A stretch of DNA of 42,941 nucleotides, taken from NCBI GenBank assembly GCA_001510135.1, contig LFER01000067.1, positions 1 through 42,941 on the forward strand, in the 5' to 3' direction. Origin of the DNA: Alphaproteobacteria bacterium casp-alpha6. GTDB taxonomy: Bacteria; Pseudomonadota; Alphaproteobacteria; Rhodobacterales; Rhodobacteraceae. Position numbers and translations under genes: made by a program. The notes under the pieces are model-generated. The model saw only the letters and a list, made by a program, of their open reading frames with translations, had not been told where the DNA came from and did not search any database. How positions within the stretch are numbered: position 1 is the stretch's first letter; each line of letters begins with the position of its first letter. Below, piece after piece: positions 30,705 to 38,170 of the stretch.

Positions 30705-31254
30705 AATTCTTTTCCATGTCAAATGTCTTTAAATAGGTCCAAGTCGCAACTGTGGCCTGACGTGCAACGCAATAAGCCTCCGCATCGCCAACATAATCAA
30801 AGCCACAATTGGTCAAGACCCGTGCCGAGGCTGGATTGTCCTGAAAGACGGCTGCAAAAATTGTTTTGTTTCTCATCGGATTGTGTTGAACGAGGGCGTT
30901 CGCCACTTCGGAGGCCACGCCCTTGTTCCAAAAGGCGGGCGCGACCCAATAACTCAGCTCACTTTGGTTTTTGGACAGGCGTTGCAAACTGACCAGCCCG
31001 ATCACTTCGGACAGCCCAGAGCGCATTCCATCAATAACCCAGATGTCTTCGTCACGTTCTAAAGTGGTTGCGCGCGCGATCATCGCCTCTGTCGCACCCG
31101 GAGGAAGTGGGTGCGGGATAGACGGGGTCATCCGCGCCACACGTTCGTCTTTGGTATAGAACTCGACAAGCCCTGCATCTGAACTGCGCATCGGACGCAG
31201 ATCAAAGCGATCGGTTTCAAAAGATGGCTGATTTATGATGTTTTCAAGTTTCAT
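30658..31254 (-). CDS. GNAT acetyltransferase (RimJ/RimL type)
   Basis: This 198-residue single GNAT domain starts MKLENIINQPSFETDRFDLRP. The acetyl-CoA region reads YWVAPAFWNKGVASEVANAL and the closing motif FQDNPASARVLTNCGFDYVG, typical of the RimJ/RimL group that acetylates protein N-termini or small amines; the substrate here is unknown. The ATG at 31254 overlaps the LysE-family stop (TGATG). The 3' end overlaps the next GNAT gene by 47 bases. It is probably one of a duplicated series of four related domains. Confidence 0.9.
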   Translation of the reverse strand: MKLENIINQPSFETDRFDLRPMRSSDAGLVEFYTKDERVARMTPSIPHPLPPGATEAMIARATTLERDEDIWVIDGMRSGLSEVIGLVSLQRLSKNQSELSYWVAPAFWNKGVASEVANALVQHNPMRNKTIFAAVFQDNPASARVLTNCGFDYVGDAEAYCVARQATVATWTYLKTFDMEKNYEKRDKNKTPVAQTP

Positions 31255-31856
31255 CAAAGCTCTCCCTTCAACAGCGCATAAGCCACGAAACTTACGGTTA
31301 AAATTGCAAGCACCCACATCAGATACCGCTCCGCCGGTTTTCCTGCGACCACCCGCGCAATGCGATCCCCGAAATACGTCCAAATCGGGTGACAGATAAG
31401 TTGTGTAAAAAACAAACATCCCGCAATCGTCGCTGTCGCAGCGAATGTTGACGTGCCCGGACCGACAAAATTCGTGAAGCCTGTCACAATCATCGCCCAT
31501 GCCTTGGGATTGAGCGGATGAACCCATAAGCCAGCAATAAATCCCGGTACGGCGATATCGCTGCGATCCGTTGAAAGACGCATATTTGCCACGCGCCAGG
31601 CGAGCCAAATGATATAGGTCGCCGAGATATATTTCAGCAGAAGAAAAACAACGGGGACTTGGGCCGCCAATTCCATCAACCCAAAGCCAATCGGCCATAT
31701 GATCAGCTGTTTTCCAAGCAAAACGCCGCCCACAAAAGGCAAAGCCGCCCGAAACCCGTACCGCGCGCCTGTGGCCATCATGGCCATATTTGCAGGCCCG
31801 GGCGTTCCCACTTGGGAAAAGGCAAATGCGGTAAAGCTTAACACTGCAACGCTCAT
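31254..31856 (-). CDS. LysE/RhtB-family exporter
   Basis: This 200-residue inner-membrane protein has about six hydrophobic helices and the family N-terminal PGPANMAMMATGARYG and central HPLNPKAWAM, as in LysE/RhtB amino-acid exporters. The substrate cannot be told. It is translationally coupled (TGATG) to a GNAT acetyltransferase, suggesting linked modification and export of a small amine or amino acid; that is inference. The rpmA terminator lies just upstream, so it likely has its own promoter within about 30 bases or relies on read-through. Confidence 0.9.
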   Translation of the reverse strand: MSVAVLSFTAFAFSQVGTPGPANMAMMATGARYGFRAALPFVGGVLLGKQLIIWPIGFGLMELAAQVPVVFLLLKYISATYIIWLAWRVANMRLSTDRSDIAVPGFIAGLWVHPLNPKAWAMIVTGFTNFVGPGTSTFAATATIAGCLFFTQLICHPIWTYFGDRIARVVAGKPAERYLMWVLAILTVSFVAYALLKGEL

Positions 31857-31880
31857 CTATTGACCTTTCGTTAAATCCCC

Positions 31881-31920
31881 AAAAACGAGAAAGGGACCGG
31901 CGGTTCAGCCGATCCCCTTT
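31881..31920 (-). terminator. Intrinsic terminator after rpmA
   Basis: On the minus strand AAAGGGGATCGGC pairs with GCCGGTCCCTTT around a six-base loop, with one bulge and one mismatch. A T5 run follows a few bases later. It sits 26 bases past the rpmA stop. Confidence 0.75.
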
Positions 31921-31945
31921 TGAAAATTCGCCTTGAGGTTTTCGG

Positions 31946-32215
31946 CTATTCAGCGGCCTCCATCACAGGGAGCACAGAAATGAATGTGCGGCCCTTGAGG
32001 CCTTTGTGAAATTTGACTGCGCCTTCGGCTGTTGCAAAAATTGTATGATCTTTGCCTTGTCCAACGCCTTCCCCTGGCCAGAACTTATTGCCGCGCTGGC
32101 GCACGATAATATTTCCCGGAATAGCGGCTTGGCCGCCATAAAGCTTCACGCCGAGGCGACGACCAGCTGAGTCGCGACCGTTCCGGGATGAACCACCTGC
32201 TTTTTTATGTGCCAT
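31946..32215 (-). CDS. rpmA: 50S ribosomal protein L27
   Basis: L27 (89 residues) is a component of the peptidyl-transferase side of the large subunit. The N-terminus [16 protein letters not shown] has the usual start without the cleaved leader of Firmicutes, and the [21 protein letters not shown] block is intact. It follows rplU by 14 bases and precedes an intrinsic terminator. Confidence 0.98.
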   Translation of the reverse strand: MAHKKAGGSSRNGRDSAGRRLGVKLYGGQAAIPGNIIVRQRGNKFWPGEGVGQGKDHTIFATAEGAVKFHKGLKGRTFISVLPVMEAAE

Positions 32216-32229
32216 TCCTTAATTCCTTC

Positions 32230-32874
32230 TTAAGATTTGCTTGCCAGCTCTTTGGCCTGCGCGATCCAACCTTCACGCTCGATGCGGCCCTTAAACGACA
32301 GTTTTTCATCAAACTCGGCCACATCCGCCTCCGTCCAAGCTGCAATTTGCGCAAACGTGGTAATACCAGCCGCGTTCAGCTTTTTCAACAGCGCAGGTCC
32401 AACGCCTGACAATTGTGTCAGATCATCGCCTTCGCCGCTTGCCGCCGCCGGAGCAGCTTTGGCTTTGGGGGCTGCGGCTTTTGCCGTTGCAGCTTTTGGC
32501 GCGGTGGCGGCTGCAGTGGCAATTTTGCCAACGGCTGCTTTCACGCCGCTGTTTTCTGCGCCCTTGCTGAGAATCTCTGTCACACGGACCAATGTCAATT
32601 TTTGACGATGACCCTTGGTGCGTTGTGAGCCGTGCTTACGGCGACGTTTTACAAAGTTGATCGTTTTCTCGCCTTTGATCTGATCAATAACCTCGGCCTG
32701 CACCGCAGCGCCTTCGATCAAAGGAGTGCCCACAGTGGCCGTATCACCACCGAGCATCAAAATATCGTTGAATTGAACCGTTTCTCCGGCGTCCGCCGCG
32801 ATTTTTTCGATGCGCAATACGTCCCCGTTTTGGACTTTGTATTGCTTTCCACCTGTCTTCAAGACAGCAAACAT
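32230..32874 (-). CDS. rplU: 50S ribosomal protein L21 with C-terminal extension
   Basis: The first ~103 residues are ordinary L21 ([31 protein letters not shown]). They are followed by an Ala/Lys/Pro-rich linker (about 111-147) and a folded tail of about 65 residues (151-213; [20 protein letters not shown] and further) resembling the helix-hairpin-helix domain seen in predicted nucleases and NADH dehydrogenase subunit tails. Total 214 residues against about 103 for E. coli. Extended L21 proteins are frequent in Rhodobacteraceae; the purpose of the tail is unknown. Confidence 0.97.
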   Translation of the reverse strand: MFAVLKTGGKQYKVQNGDVLRIEKIAADAGETVQFNDILMLGGDTATVGTPLIEGAAVQAEVIDQIKGEKTINFVKRRRKHGSQRTKGHRQKLTLVRVTEILSKGAENSGVKAAVGKIATAAATAPKAATAKAAAPKAKAAPAAASGEGDDLTQLSGVGPALLKKLNAAGITTFAQIAAWTEADVAEFDEKLSFKGRIEREGWIAQAKELASKS

Positions 32875-32906
32875 AGCATTTTCCTTCTGCTTCGCATCCT
32901 TCGGTC

Positions 32907-32922
32907 GCCCTAAAGTAAGGGC
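32907..32922 (-). promoter_or_regulatory. Small hairpin in rplU leader
   Basis: GCCCT and AGGGC form a five-base-pair hairpin with six-base loop, 33-48 bases upstream of the rplU ATG. Ribosomal leaders are often autoregulated, but this stem is short and may be incidental. Confidence 0.25.
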
Positions 32923-32972
32923 AGTTCAGGTTAAGTCACCTCAGATAGCGCGCCTTTTCCAGCGATAAACAC

Positions 32973-32991
32973 AAAAAAGGGGCACTGCCCC
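32973..32991 (-). terminator. Intrinsic terminator after the DUF2059 gene
   Basis: On the minus strand GGGGC-AGT-GCCCC is followed directly by six T. It lies 63 bases after the stop at 33055 and separates that gene from rplU. Confidence 0.8.
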
Positions 32992-33054
32992 ATTGAAGCC
33001 CCGCTTATGTTTCAGCACAGCTAAAATGTCAACCACTCAAATGACATTTGATCC

Positions 33055-33873
33055 TCAGAGATCACGCGCTTTGCGAAACGATACAATTGCGCGCGCCAAG
33101 GCGGTTGATGTTTGGACTGAAAGGTCATTGAAAATGTCAAAGAGCGCCGCATTCAACACTTTTCCGTCAGAGGACCTTAGGAACCCCAAATATGTCGTTA
33201 AGTCATCATCATTGAGCGGTTTATAGGCCATGTAACTGAATCCCATGAGCCAATCCAGAATTTCCTGACGCATTTCGCCTTCGCTTTCCAATAACAGGGC
33301 CAAAATGTCGTCATGGGTCAGGCGCATCTCTTCCAGTTCGGCCAATTCGCTCAGAAATGCATATTGAGCAGAAAACGCGCCCGTCATATTCATTTCGACA
33401 AGTTCCAGTTCGGTAAGATTTTCCCTAAGCATCAAATACCGCTCTCGATCCCCTTTTTCAGCCTCTTTTGCCGCGCTAATCGCGGAGACTTCTACCTCTT
33501 CATAAGAAATTGCGGACCGTGCAGACGTTTCCAAAAGAGCAACTTCAGCCCCCAGTCCTTGGGCAAAAAAACCTGACAAATCTTTTGCTGTTTGGTCAGG
33601 CAATGCGTCAACAAGGCCGTCCAACAGGAACGCTTCCATCGCGTCCGCGCTGTAGATACTTTGCACGGCTTTTTCAAAAGAAGTCACATCGTAACTCTGA
33701 CCAAGATAAACTTCTCCGGTCTTCAGACCGTCTTCTATACCTTCTCGACGCAAAATATCGGCAATTTCTTCTAAATGAAGTGCATCATAGAGCTCGTTAT
33801 GTGCAACTGATTGCCCAAACGCCATGCTTGCAAGACAAAACCAAAACAACAGAAAATGCTTTAAAACGCGCAT
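33055..33873 (-). CDS. Secreted DUF2059-type protein
   Basis: This 272-residue protein has a signal peptide (MRVLKHFLLFWFCLASMAFGQ, cleavage after FG or GQ) and an alpha-helical acidic body. The helical segments LEEIADILRREGIEDG and the later ALARAIVSFRKARD fit the DUF2059 family of periplasmic proteins, of unknown function. The start is well supported by AAGGAGG seven bases upstream. It ends with its own terminator. No partner gene is obvious. Confidence 0.82.
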   Translation of the reverse strand: MRVLKHFLLFWFCLASMAFGQSVAHNELYDALHLEEIADILRREGIEDGLKTGEVYLGQSYDVTSFEKAVQSIYSADAMEAFLLDGLVDALPDQTAKDLSGFFAQGLGAEVALLETSARSAISYEEVEVSAISAAKEAEKGDRERYLMLRENLTELELVEMNMTGAFSAQYAFLSELAELEEMRLTHDDILALLLESEGEMRQEILDWLMGFSYMAYKPLNDDDLTTYLGFLRSSDGKVLNAALFDIFNDLSVQTSTALARAIVSFRKARDL

Positions 33874-33993
33874 GAGCGGGCCTCCTTATTCATGTGATTG
33901 CCCATCCCTTTGTCCATACATAAAGCAGCGCGAAAGACAGTCCAGCCTTCTTTTGTTTCAATAAAAAACTGCCTACCACGTCACCCAATCACT

Positions 33994-34449
33994 TTAATTC
34001 GCACAAAGCTTGACGTGCTCTGGGTCCAGCGCCTTGAGTTCACTCCCCGTCAGCCAGTGGATTTTGGAAAACATCCCACGATCATGTCGAAATTCTTTCC
34101 AGAAGCGCTTCTCCAAATTAGGCGGATAGGTCTGCGCAAGATATACATCAGGGTCACTAATACCATTGATGTCCGGTCCGGTAATTGGCGGTCCCCAATA
34201 CGTAGTCCCGTGAAACCCCAGAACCGCATTTGGGCTCACACAGTGGTTTTTGACTGCAAGATATGTTGTACAAGAAGACACGCACGTTCCGCGAATTTCC
34301 ACCTTGGAACCTTTCAAATTGCGATTATTGACCTCAATCAACGCTTTGTTAAGGTTGCCGCTCCCATGAAAATAAATTGTCTCATCGTTCATGATTGGAA
34401 CACAGGCAACAGACCACGTCATAAAAAATAAAATGATACTCTTTTTCAT
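33994..34449 (-). CDS. ClpP-like periplasmic protein
   Basis: This 151-residue protein has an N-terminal hydrophobic leader (MKKSIILFFMTWSVAC) that may be a signal or an imperfect lipobox. The core matches the COG3904-type periplasmic ClpP-fold proteins: V-E-I-R-G-T-CVSSC-T, where the middle Ser (S58) is the nucleophile position, then CVSPNAVLGFHG with the histidine (H80), and a late IHWLTGSELKALD. Five cysteines occur, four of which could form disulfides. The substrate is unknown; proteolysis is inferred from the fold only. The AT-rich upstream region carries an inverted repeat at 34495-34518. Confidence 0.65.
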   Translation of the reverse strand: MKKSIILFFMTWSVACVPIMNDETIYFHGSGNLNKALIEVNNRNLKGSKVEIRGTCVSSCTTYLAVKNHCVSPNAVLGFHGTTYWGPPITGPDINGISDPDVYLAQTYPPNLEKRFWKEFRHDRGMFSKIHWLTGSELKALDPEHVKLCAN

Positions 34450-34494
34450 AGCCCCTCCAAGCCTGCGAAAAAGCCGCAGAGCACTTATTCGGCT

Positions 34495-34518
34495 AAGATA
34501 AGTACGGAGGTTTATCTT
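34495..34518. promoter_or_regulatory. Inverted repeat upstream of the ClpP-like gene
   Basis: AAGATAA (34495-34501) and TTATCTT (34512-34518) are perfect inverted heptamers with a 10-base spacer, 46-69 bases upstream of the ATG at 34449. It could be an operator; no consensus is recognised. Confidence 0.3.
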
Positions 34519-34932
34519 TTATTTTTAGCAACTTTTGAACGACTGTTAACCTTTTCAACCCCTCAAAAACTGCGTACTTTAAAGATTGATACGAAGGGGA
34601 AATTCATATCATATAGTATATTTTTAAATCCTATGCAGACTTGTAAAGCATCTGTTGGAAACTTAGCCCACAGGCACTTAGCTTTCATAAATAAAAACAA
34701 AGAAGTACGTGATATTAACTGCGCTGCGCCCATTACATTGGTGGCGCCAATATTTATTCCGCTATGCATCTTTACAAAATCTGGTTTGAATTTTTGCCGT
34801 CTTTGAGCAATTCGGTTAGGTACAAAGATCATTGGATGATTGAGATTTCTCGCTTGACTTACTCCCAGACAAAAAGGCAGGTTGATGAACCACATGGATG
34901 GCGAGACATGCAGCTAGATAGGGTAAATAGCT
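34519..34932. other. AT-rich intergenic region
   Basis: No convincing gene is seen. A 110-codon minus-strand frame (34563-34895) lacks a ribosome site, family similarity and coding-like composition. The region presumably holds the promoters of the ClpP-like gene and of the small membrane gene at 34933. Confidence 0.5.
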
Positions 34933-35127
34933 ATGCTTTTGAGGCTTTTGTTACTGATCGCAGTCGCTCTGGCACTTTACATCGTGCTGACCCGAAAGCT
35001 TGGTCAGGATCAAGACCATGGTGATGGGTCACGCCCAAAGGATGTCCGGCTCTGGGTCATAGGACTTGGAATTTTGGGCGCTATTGTGGTCTTTATATTC
35101 GCAGCTGAAATTATAACGCGTCTGTAA
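34933..35127 (+). CDS. Small two-span membrane protein
   Basis: This 64-residue protein has an N-terminal hydrophobic helix (LLRLLLLIAVALALYIVLTR), a polar loop (GQDQDHGDGSRPKD) and a second helix (VIGLGILGAIVVFIFAA), predicting two membrane spans. Function is unknown; similar short membrane proteins occur in related genomes. An AGGG about 10 bases before the ATG may serve as ribosome site. It stands alone on the plus strand, followed by a perfect hairpin at 35178-35196. Confidence 0.6.
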   Translation: MLLRLLLLIAVALALYIVLTRKLGQDQDHGDGSRPKDVRLWVIGLGILGAIVVFIFAAEIITRL

Positions 35128-35177
35128 CGTTCCAGATTAAGAAGTGATGTCACTCAAACCATAATGATTAAATAAAA

Positions 35178-35196
35178 CTGCAGAGATTGTCTGCAG
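35178..35196. terminator. Perfect hairpin downstream of the small membrane gene
   Basis: CTGCAGA (35178-35184) pairs with TCTGCAG (35190-35196) around GATTG. Read on the minus strand it is followed by TTTTATTT, so it fits a minus-strand terminator better, although no minus-strand gene lies just upstream. It may work in both directions after the gene at 34933. Confidence 0.4.
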
Positions 35197-35306
35197 CCGC
35201 TTTACCGGTCCCAAACGGTCTTGATACGATTTACCTATCCAAGATGACAAAGATCGCCCCAAAGCGCCAACACGCAAAAGCGGTACCTTTCGGGGATGAT
35301 ATCAGG

Positions 35307-35343
35307 AAAACGGCGCGACTGGGACTTTGCCCCAACCGCGCCG
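35307..35343 (-). terminator. Intrinsic terminator after dienelactone hydrolase
   Basis: On the minus strand ACGGCGCG pairs with CGCGCCGT, enclosing a second inner pairing (TTGGGG/CCCAG region), followed by TTTT. It begins 16 bases after the stop at 35359. Confidence 0.8.
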
Positions 35344-35358
35344 TCCACATCTCCCCTA

Positions 35359-36114
35359 TTACGATGCGCTGGCGCTGTCTAAGAAGGCTATAAATGCGTT
35401 CCATGATTTTTGTTCAGCATTTTGATCGTAATCTCGTGATCCTTCGATCGTGAACGAATGTCGCGCGCCACCATAAACGGTTGCAGAATGTGCGACATTG
35501 GCCTCCGTTAATTGGGTTAGCAAACTGGCAAGATCCCCCATCCCAGAGACCGGATCGGCAGAACCATGAAGCAGAAGCACTTCGCCTTTCGTTTGGGAAT
35601 AATCCTGTCCTTCGGGCGTTCCGAGACCTCCGTGGAAGCTGATAAAGCCGTCAAGGTCCATCCCCGCGCGCGCGCTTTCTAGAACTGCTGCCCCACCAAA
35701 ACAGTAACCGGCAAGAAATTCTCTTTCAGCGCCTTCTGAACTTGCCGCAATCCCAGCCGCGATACGCGCTCGAAATTCTGCGCGATCGGCATAGAGTGCA
35801 CCGGATTCGCGGCGGTAATCTTCAAATCCGTTCAACTGTGCCTCGGTTCCGAAAAGATCTAGGGCCACGGCGCGATACCCAAGGTCAGCCAACATGGAGG
35901 CGCGTTTTATTTCATAGTCATCCAGACCGTTCCAATCGTGGATGATAAATACGGTTGCCTTGGGGGCTGCCTGAGGCATTGCGACGACTGCTTCAAATGT
36001 TTTGTCACCGACAGTGTAACCCACTTTAGTGCTATGTGCGCCGGCGAGAACACTGGTTCCCAAGGCCGCCGCCGCCAACCAAGACACAGTGAACATTGTA
36101 TTGAGGATTTTCAT
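35359..36114 (-). CDS. Secreted dienelactone hydrolase-family protein
   Basis: This 251-residue alpha/beta hydrolase is of the dienelactone hydrolase family with a cleavable signal peptide (about 1-24, ending VLAGA), so it should be periplasmic. The Cys-Asp-His triad is visible: GYCFGG (C138), GSADP (D187) and ARHSF (H219). The substrate is unknown; family members open lactones or act as esterases. The ATG at 36114 follows AGGAG at eight bases. It is separated by 65 bases from the aliB stop on the same strand. Confidence 0.88.
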   Translation of the reverse strand: MKILNTMFTVSWLAAAALGTSVLAGAHSTKVGYTVGDKTFEAVVAMPQAAPKATVFIIHDWNGLDDYEIKRASMLADLGYRAVALDLFGTEAQLNGFEDYRRESGALYADRAEFRARIAAGIAASSEGAEREFLAGYCFGGAAVLESARAGMDLDGFISFHGGLGTPEGQDYSQTKGEVLLLHGSADPVSGMGDLASLLTQLTEANVAHSATVYGGARHSFTIEGSRDYDQNAEQKSWNAFIAFLDSASAS

Positions 36115-36179
36115 TATGCATACTCCTATACTAATGAGTCAGTCTTAGGCTGAAGATAGTTCGCTTCAAGGGGGCGAGC

Positions 36180-37334
36180 TCAGCCGGCCGTCAATTGTTT
36201 TAGACGGTCCTTTGTAATAATATTCTTCATGATATGCGCTGTACCATCACCAATTTGCAATCCTAAGACGTCGCGCAGACGTTGCTGTATCGGAAGATCC
36301 TCTGAATACCCCGCATGCCCACGGACCAAAAGGCAGGCATGAATGCTCTCATAGGCCAAAAGCGGAGGCCACCATTTGCTCATTGCGGCTTCACCGGTAT
36401 GGGGAAGCCCCTTGTCCTTGAGCCAAAGCGCATTCAGGCACATCAACCGCGCTGCTTCAATCTTGGTGTCAAATTCGGCTAACTGATGGGTGATGCCCTG
36501 AAATTTGGACAAAGGCTGTCCAAACGCATGCCGTTCCTGAATATAGCGCCAAGTTTCGTTCAGCGTTTGCCGTGCCGTGCCAAGGCATTGCAAACCAATT
36601 AAGGAGCGTGAGAAATCAAAGCCCTGCATCACCTGTACAAATCCTTTGCCCTCTTCTCCCAAAAGAAACTCTGCTGGCACGCGCACGTTGTCAAACCAGA
36701 TTGACCCATGGCCCACGGAATTCTGTCCGCAGTTAGAAAATTTGGATGTGGAAATACCCGGCAAATCGAGAGGGATCAAAATGGCAGAAACGCCGTGTGC
36801 TTTGTCCTCTGGCGCTCCAGTTCTGGCAAATGTCACCACTGCTTTGGCAATTTGATTCGCGGAGATTGAGGTTTTTTCCCCATTGATTACGAAGTGATTG
36901 CCTTCACGCTCCATCCGAAGACCCAAATTCGCGGCATCAGACCCACCCCGCGCTTCGGTCAATGCGATTGCGACCAATTCTTCCCCGGCCGTCACTTTGC
37001 AAAGCCAGTCTTTGGCAATCTCAGGGCGGGCAAAATTCTGCAAGATCTGCCCGTTTAAGGATCCAAGAAGCGGGGCATAGGCAAAGTTGAAATCGGCTTT
37101 TGCAATTTCCTCTATGATGACGCCAGACAGAAGAAACTTTGCACCAATTCCGCCAAAGTCCTCATTCAGTTCGGGGGCAATCAAGCCAAGCGACCCCATC
37201 TCACGCAGCAGATCCATGTCAAAATAGCCGGATTTTTCCCGCACCATATACCCATCTGCAAGACGGTGCTGCGCAAATTTTTGCGCCACCTCGCGAACTT
37301 GTATCAGATCATCATCATCAAAAACTGTGTGCAT
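36180..37334 (-). CDS. aliB: Acyl-CoA dehydrogenase, cyclohexanecarboxyl-CoA type
   Basis: This 384-residue FAD enzyme is of the acyl-CoA dehydrogenase family. Operon position after badH and badI points to AliB, which oxidises cyclohexanecarboxyl-CoA to the 1-ene. The FAD/substrate blocks ALTEARGGSDAA and DFSRSLIGLQCLG are present. Where most family members have catalytic Glu in Y-E-G-T, this reads GDGTAHI, with Asp (about D363) in its place. ATG 37334 (MHTVFDDDD) is taken for its GGGAAAAG site; an ATG 15 bases upstream is possible. The substrate is inferred from neighbours. Confidence 0.8.
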   Translation of the reverse strand: MHTVFDDDDLIQVREVAQKFAQHRLADGYMVREKSGYFDMDLLREMGSLGLIAPELNEDFGGIGAKFLLSGVIIEEIAKADFNFAYAPLLGSLNGQILQNFARPEIAKDWLCKVTAGEELVAIALTEARGGSDAANLGLRMEREGNHFVINGEKTSISANQIAKAVVTFARTGAPEDKAHGVSAILIPLDLPGISTSKFSNCGQNSVGHGSIWFDNVRVPAEFLLGEEGKGFVQVMQGFDFSRSLIGLQCLGTARQTLNETWRYIQERHAFGQPLSKFQGITHQLAEFDTKIEAARLMCLNALWLKDKGLPHTGEAAMSKWWPPLLAYESIHACLLVRGHAGYSEDLPIQQRLRDVLGLQIGDGTAHIMKNIITKDRLKQLTAG

Positions 37335-37378
37335 GTCAGCTTTTCCCATGCGCTAAAGCACTCTGCCTAAAGGGCAGC

Positions 37379-38161
37379 CTATTTAGAAAATTTGCGAAAA
37401 TCTGGTTTCCTTTTTTCCCTGAATGCCACACCGCCTTCTTTGCTTTCCTCTGTATCGTAGTAAAGCGACAATCCCATCATTCCCATGCCGGAAATGCCTC
37501 GTTGGTGCTCCGTATCCATATTGAAAGATCGCTTGGCAAGCGCCAGCGCAGTGGGTGATTTTTCCATGATCTCGTCGCACCAAGCCGCGACTTCGCGATC
37601 TAAGTCCTCATTGGGGACCACTTTGTTCACGAGCCCCATCTGAAGCGCGTCCTGAGCAGAATAGCGCCGACACATATACCACATTTCGCGTGCTTTCTTT
37701 TCCCCCACGACGCGGGCGAGATACGCAGTACCAAAGCCCGGATCGACTGATCCCATTTTCGGCCCAACCTGCCCGAAAATGGCTTTTTCGCCTGCAATTG
37801 TCATGTCGCATAGGGTGGCAAGCACATTCCCCCCCCCAATGGCAAATCCCTGCACCTTTGCGATCACGGGCTTTGGGACATCACGAATGATTGAATGTAA
37901 ATCTTCAACCGGCAGCCCGATTGTACCGCGCCCATCATATTGACCGTCATGAGCAGATTGATCACCCCCGGCACAGAAGGCCTTGTCCCCCGCCCCTGAA
38001 AGCACAATCGCGCCGACCGATTTGTCCCAGCCTGCACGATTGAAGGCATGGATCAGTTCTTCGCAGGTTTGACCCCGAAAAGCGTTATATTTTTCAGGCC
38101 TGTTGATGGTGATATACGCCGCACCATTTTTAACCTCATAAAGAATATCTGTGTAATCCAT
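37379..38161 (-). CDS. badI: 2-ketocyclohexanecarboxyl-CoA hydrolase BadI
   Basis: This 260-residue crotonase-superfamily enzyme closely resembles Rhodopseudomonas palustris BadI, which opens the ring of 2-ketocyclohexanecarboxyl-CoA to pimelyl-CoA. Diagnostic stretches: AFCAGGDQSAHDGQYDGRGT, FAIGGGNVLATLCD, GPKMGSVDPGFGT (D140) and SFNMDTEHQRGISGMGMM. These separate it from ordinary enoyl-CoA hydratases; MenB is the nearest relative. AGGAGG precedes the ATG. It lies nine bases after badH and 44 bases before aliB. Confidence 0.9.
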   Translation of the reverse strand: MDYTDILYEVKNGAAYITINRPEKYNAFRGQTCEELIHAFNRAGWDKSVGAIVLSGAGDKAFCAGGDQSAHDGQYDGRGTIGLPVEDLHSIIRDVPKPVIAKVQGFAIGGGNVLATLCDMTIAGEKAIFGQVGPKMGSVDPGFGTAYLARVVGEKKAREMWYMCRRYSAQDALQMGLVNKVVPNEDLDREVAAWCDEIMEKSPTALALAKRSFNMDTEHQRGISGMGMMGLSLYYDTEESKEGGVAFREKRKPDFRKFSK

Positions 38162-38170
38162 GGGATCCTC

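Noticed and set aside
33898..34431. 177-codon plus-strand frame antisense to the ClpP-like gene
   Set aside because: The opposite strand carries a signal peptide and a recognisable fold motif; this frame carries none.
34563..34895. 110-codon minus-strand frame in the AT-rich gap
   Set aside because: No ribosome site, no recognisable domain, and no operon context.
36126..36138. 13-base match CTATACTAATGAG shared with 14288-14300, upstream of two envelope protein genes
   Set aside because: Repeats of this length are expected by chance in a 43-kb window on two strands, and the copies have different orientation to their genes.
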